Shown: piece by piece, positions 31,744 to 32,755 of the stretch
How the letters are laid out: every line of letters begins with the position of its first letter
How positions within the stretch are numbered: position 1 is the first letter of the stretch
Source: CAZZCN01 sp964652975
Lineage (GTDB): Bacteria > Bacillota > Clostridia > Saccharofermentanales > UBA5734
Reading direction: 5' to 3'
NCBI GenBank assembly: GCA_964652975.1
Contig: CAZZCN010000031.1
Location: forward strand, 1-32,755
Length of the DNA stretch: 32,755 nt
Program-made: the position numbers and the translations under genes
The notes under the pieces: generated by a model
What the model saw: the letters and a program-made list of their open reading frames with translations, nothing else
What the model was told of the DNA's origin: nothing
Database searches by the model: none

Positions 31744-32591
31744 AAAAGCGAAATACAAGAGAATCCGTTTCCAATACCGTTATTTATATTATTCTCAGTG
31801 TGATGTCCTTTTTCTGGCTTGTTCCCATAGCATGGCTGGTAATAATAGCCTTTCGTGCAGAACCGGGGGCATGGACTCCTTATATTTTTCCGAAAGGATA
31901 CACGATTGCAAATTTTACCAGACTTTTCACAGACACAGGACTTTTCAATTACCCTAGATGGTTTCTGAACACGCTTATTGTTGCCATATTCACATGTCTG
32001 ATTACAACGGTACTTGTATTAATGACAAGCTATAGTTTAAGCCGGTTGAGGTTTAAGTCAAGAAGGGGCCTGATGAATCTGGGACTTATACTTGGAATGT
32101 TTCCGGGATTCATGTCGATGATTGCAATCTATTTTATATTAAAGGCAATGGGTCTGTCACAGTCATTGCTGGCATTGGTTCTTGTCTATTCAGGAGGCGC
32201 CGGGCTTGGCTACTATATAGCCAAGGGATTTTTCGATACAATTCCGAGGGTGCTTGACGAGGCGGCAATAGTAGACGGAGCTAACCAGAATGACATATTC
32301 TGGAAGGTCATACTGCCGTTATCAAAACCAATTATTATATACACTGTGCTTATATCATTCATGATACCATGGGTTGATTTTATCTTTGTCAGTGTAATAA
32401 TGAAAGACAATTATAATAATTATACGATTGCACTCGGGTTATACCAGATGCTTACAAGAGAAAATATTTACAAATATTTCACCCAGTTCTGTGCAGGTGC
32501 CGTGCTGATTGCAATCCCTATAACCATACTTTTCGTATTCATGCAAAAATACTATGTCGAGGGAGTCACGGGCGGAGCGGTAAAAGGATGA
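31740..32591 (+). CDS. Sugar ABC transporter permease, MalG-like
   Basis: This is the second channel subunit, with six expected membrane helices (first about 11-37). The EAA loop reads LDEAAIVDGANQNDIFWKVI followed by LPLSKP, matching the MalG family. The C-terminus QKYYVEGVTGGAVKG is the standard ending of this family. At 283 aa it is complete. It starts in an ATGA overlap with the MalF-like gene, so the two are translationally coupled. A perfect hairpin begins right after the stop codon. Confidence 0.92.
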   Translation: MKKRNTRESVSNTVIYIILSVMSFFWLVPIAWLVIIAFRAEPGAWTPYIFPKGYTIANFTRLFTDTGLFNYPRWFLNTLIVAIFTCLITTVLVLMTSYSLSRLRFKSRRGLMNLGLILGMFPGFMSMIAIYFILKAMGLSQSLLALVLVYSGGAGLGYYIAKGFFDTIPRVLDEAAIVDGANQNDIFWKVILPLSKPIIIYTVLISFMIPWVDFIFVSVIMKDNYNNYTIALGLYQMLTRENIYKYFTQFCAGAVLIAIPITILFVFMQKYYVEGVTGGAVKG

Positions 32592-32716
32592 GTGCGAAAA
32601 TCTTCGATTTTCGCACGGGGAGTTTTATATTTTTTCACCTTAAAGAAGGTGAAAATTTGGCGTTGCCAAAACATATAAAACGTCCCAGCAATACAAAAAA
32701 TCACACGGGGAGTTTT
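32592..32716 (+). repeat. Hairpin cluster and 13-bp direct repeat after the sugar operon
   Basis: A perfect 11-bp hairpin (GTGCGAAAATC 32592-32602 with GATTTTCGCAC 32606-32616) starts at the first base after the malG-type stop. Next, GTTTTATAT (32622-32630) pairs with ATATAAAAC (32673-32681) and encloses two further perfect hairpins: TTTTCACCTT/AAGGTGAAAA (32632-32655) and TTTGGC/GCCAAA (32656-32670), a three-way-junction layout. CACGGGGAGTTTT occurs at 32614-32626 and again at 32704-32716. It may end the operon transcript, but the T-rich part is offset from the first stem. The remaining bases to 32755 hold no recognisable gene. Confidence 0.6.
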
Positions 32717-32755
32717 CATGCACAGTACGAAAACAGTACAGAAAATTTGATAACA

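Overview
The window looks like chromosomal DNA from a low-GC, Gram-positive, fermentative clostridium-like Firmicute. The reasons are the WalR/WalK two-component genes followed by walJ and rlmH, Sec lipoproteins as ABC binding proteins, strong purine-rich ribosome binding sites with ATG, GTG and TTG starts, a membrane-anchored PrsA-like foldase, and U-tailed intrinsic terminators. The species cannot be told from the sequence. Almost all genes are on the + strand. The only confident minus-strand gene is the AraC-type regulator near 26.0-26.8 kb.

Layout. (1) 1-90: the 3' end of a 5S rRNA gene and its terminator, so an rRNA operon ends here. (2) 0.36-2.25 kb: an Uup/YfmR-like ABC-F translation factor. 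(3) 2.3-8.8 kb: a branched-chain-amino-acid-type ABC importer (binding protein, two permeases, two ATPases) in one operon with a phenylacetate-CoA-ligase-like enzyme; imperfect 25-27 bp tandem repeats lie just upstream. (4) 9.07-13.97 kb: walR, walK, murA, walJ and rlmH, a cell-wall homeostasis cluster with murA where walH/walI sit in Bacillus. (5) 14.2-15.8 kb: a second ABC-F protein. (6) 16.2-20.06 kb: a heterodimeric multidrug-type ABC exporter with one degenerate and one complete ATP site; a 16-bp dyad fills the spacer of its candidate promoter. (7) 20.3-21.4 kb: a long-form GAPDH. (8) 21.6-25.8 kb: a CorC/HlyC-type membrane protein, a serine-recombinase homologue that has lost its catalytic serine, and a PrsA/SurA-like foldase. 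(9) 26.0-32.6 kb: an AraC regulator, a divergent URO-D-superfamily protein with a methyltransferase-type zinc motif, and a MalEFG-like sugar importer without its own ATPase, preceded by a 0.5 kb leader rich in inverted repeats.

How the parts work together. The liv-type operon probably imports an amino or organic acid that the co-transcribed CoA ligase activates. The wal cluster couples envelope sensing to peptidoglycan precursor synthesis. The last block reads as a locally regulated sugar-uptake locus. In both importer operons a perfect hairpin without a U-tract separates the binding-protein gene from the permease genes, which suggests differential mRNA stability.

No complete mobile element, CRISPR array, prophage or unmistakably new multi-gene system is visible. 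The items most worth a second look are the catalytically degenerate serine recombinase, the structured leader before the sugar operon, the tandem repeats before the liv operon, the matching promoter dyads of the exporter and GAPDH genes, the trypanosome-like GAPDH, and the zinc-motif URO-D protein. All family assignments come from reading motifs by eye; no database search was possible.
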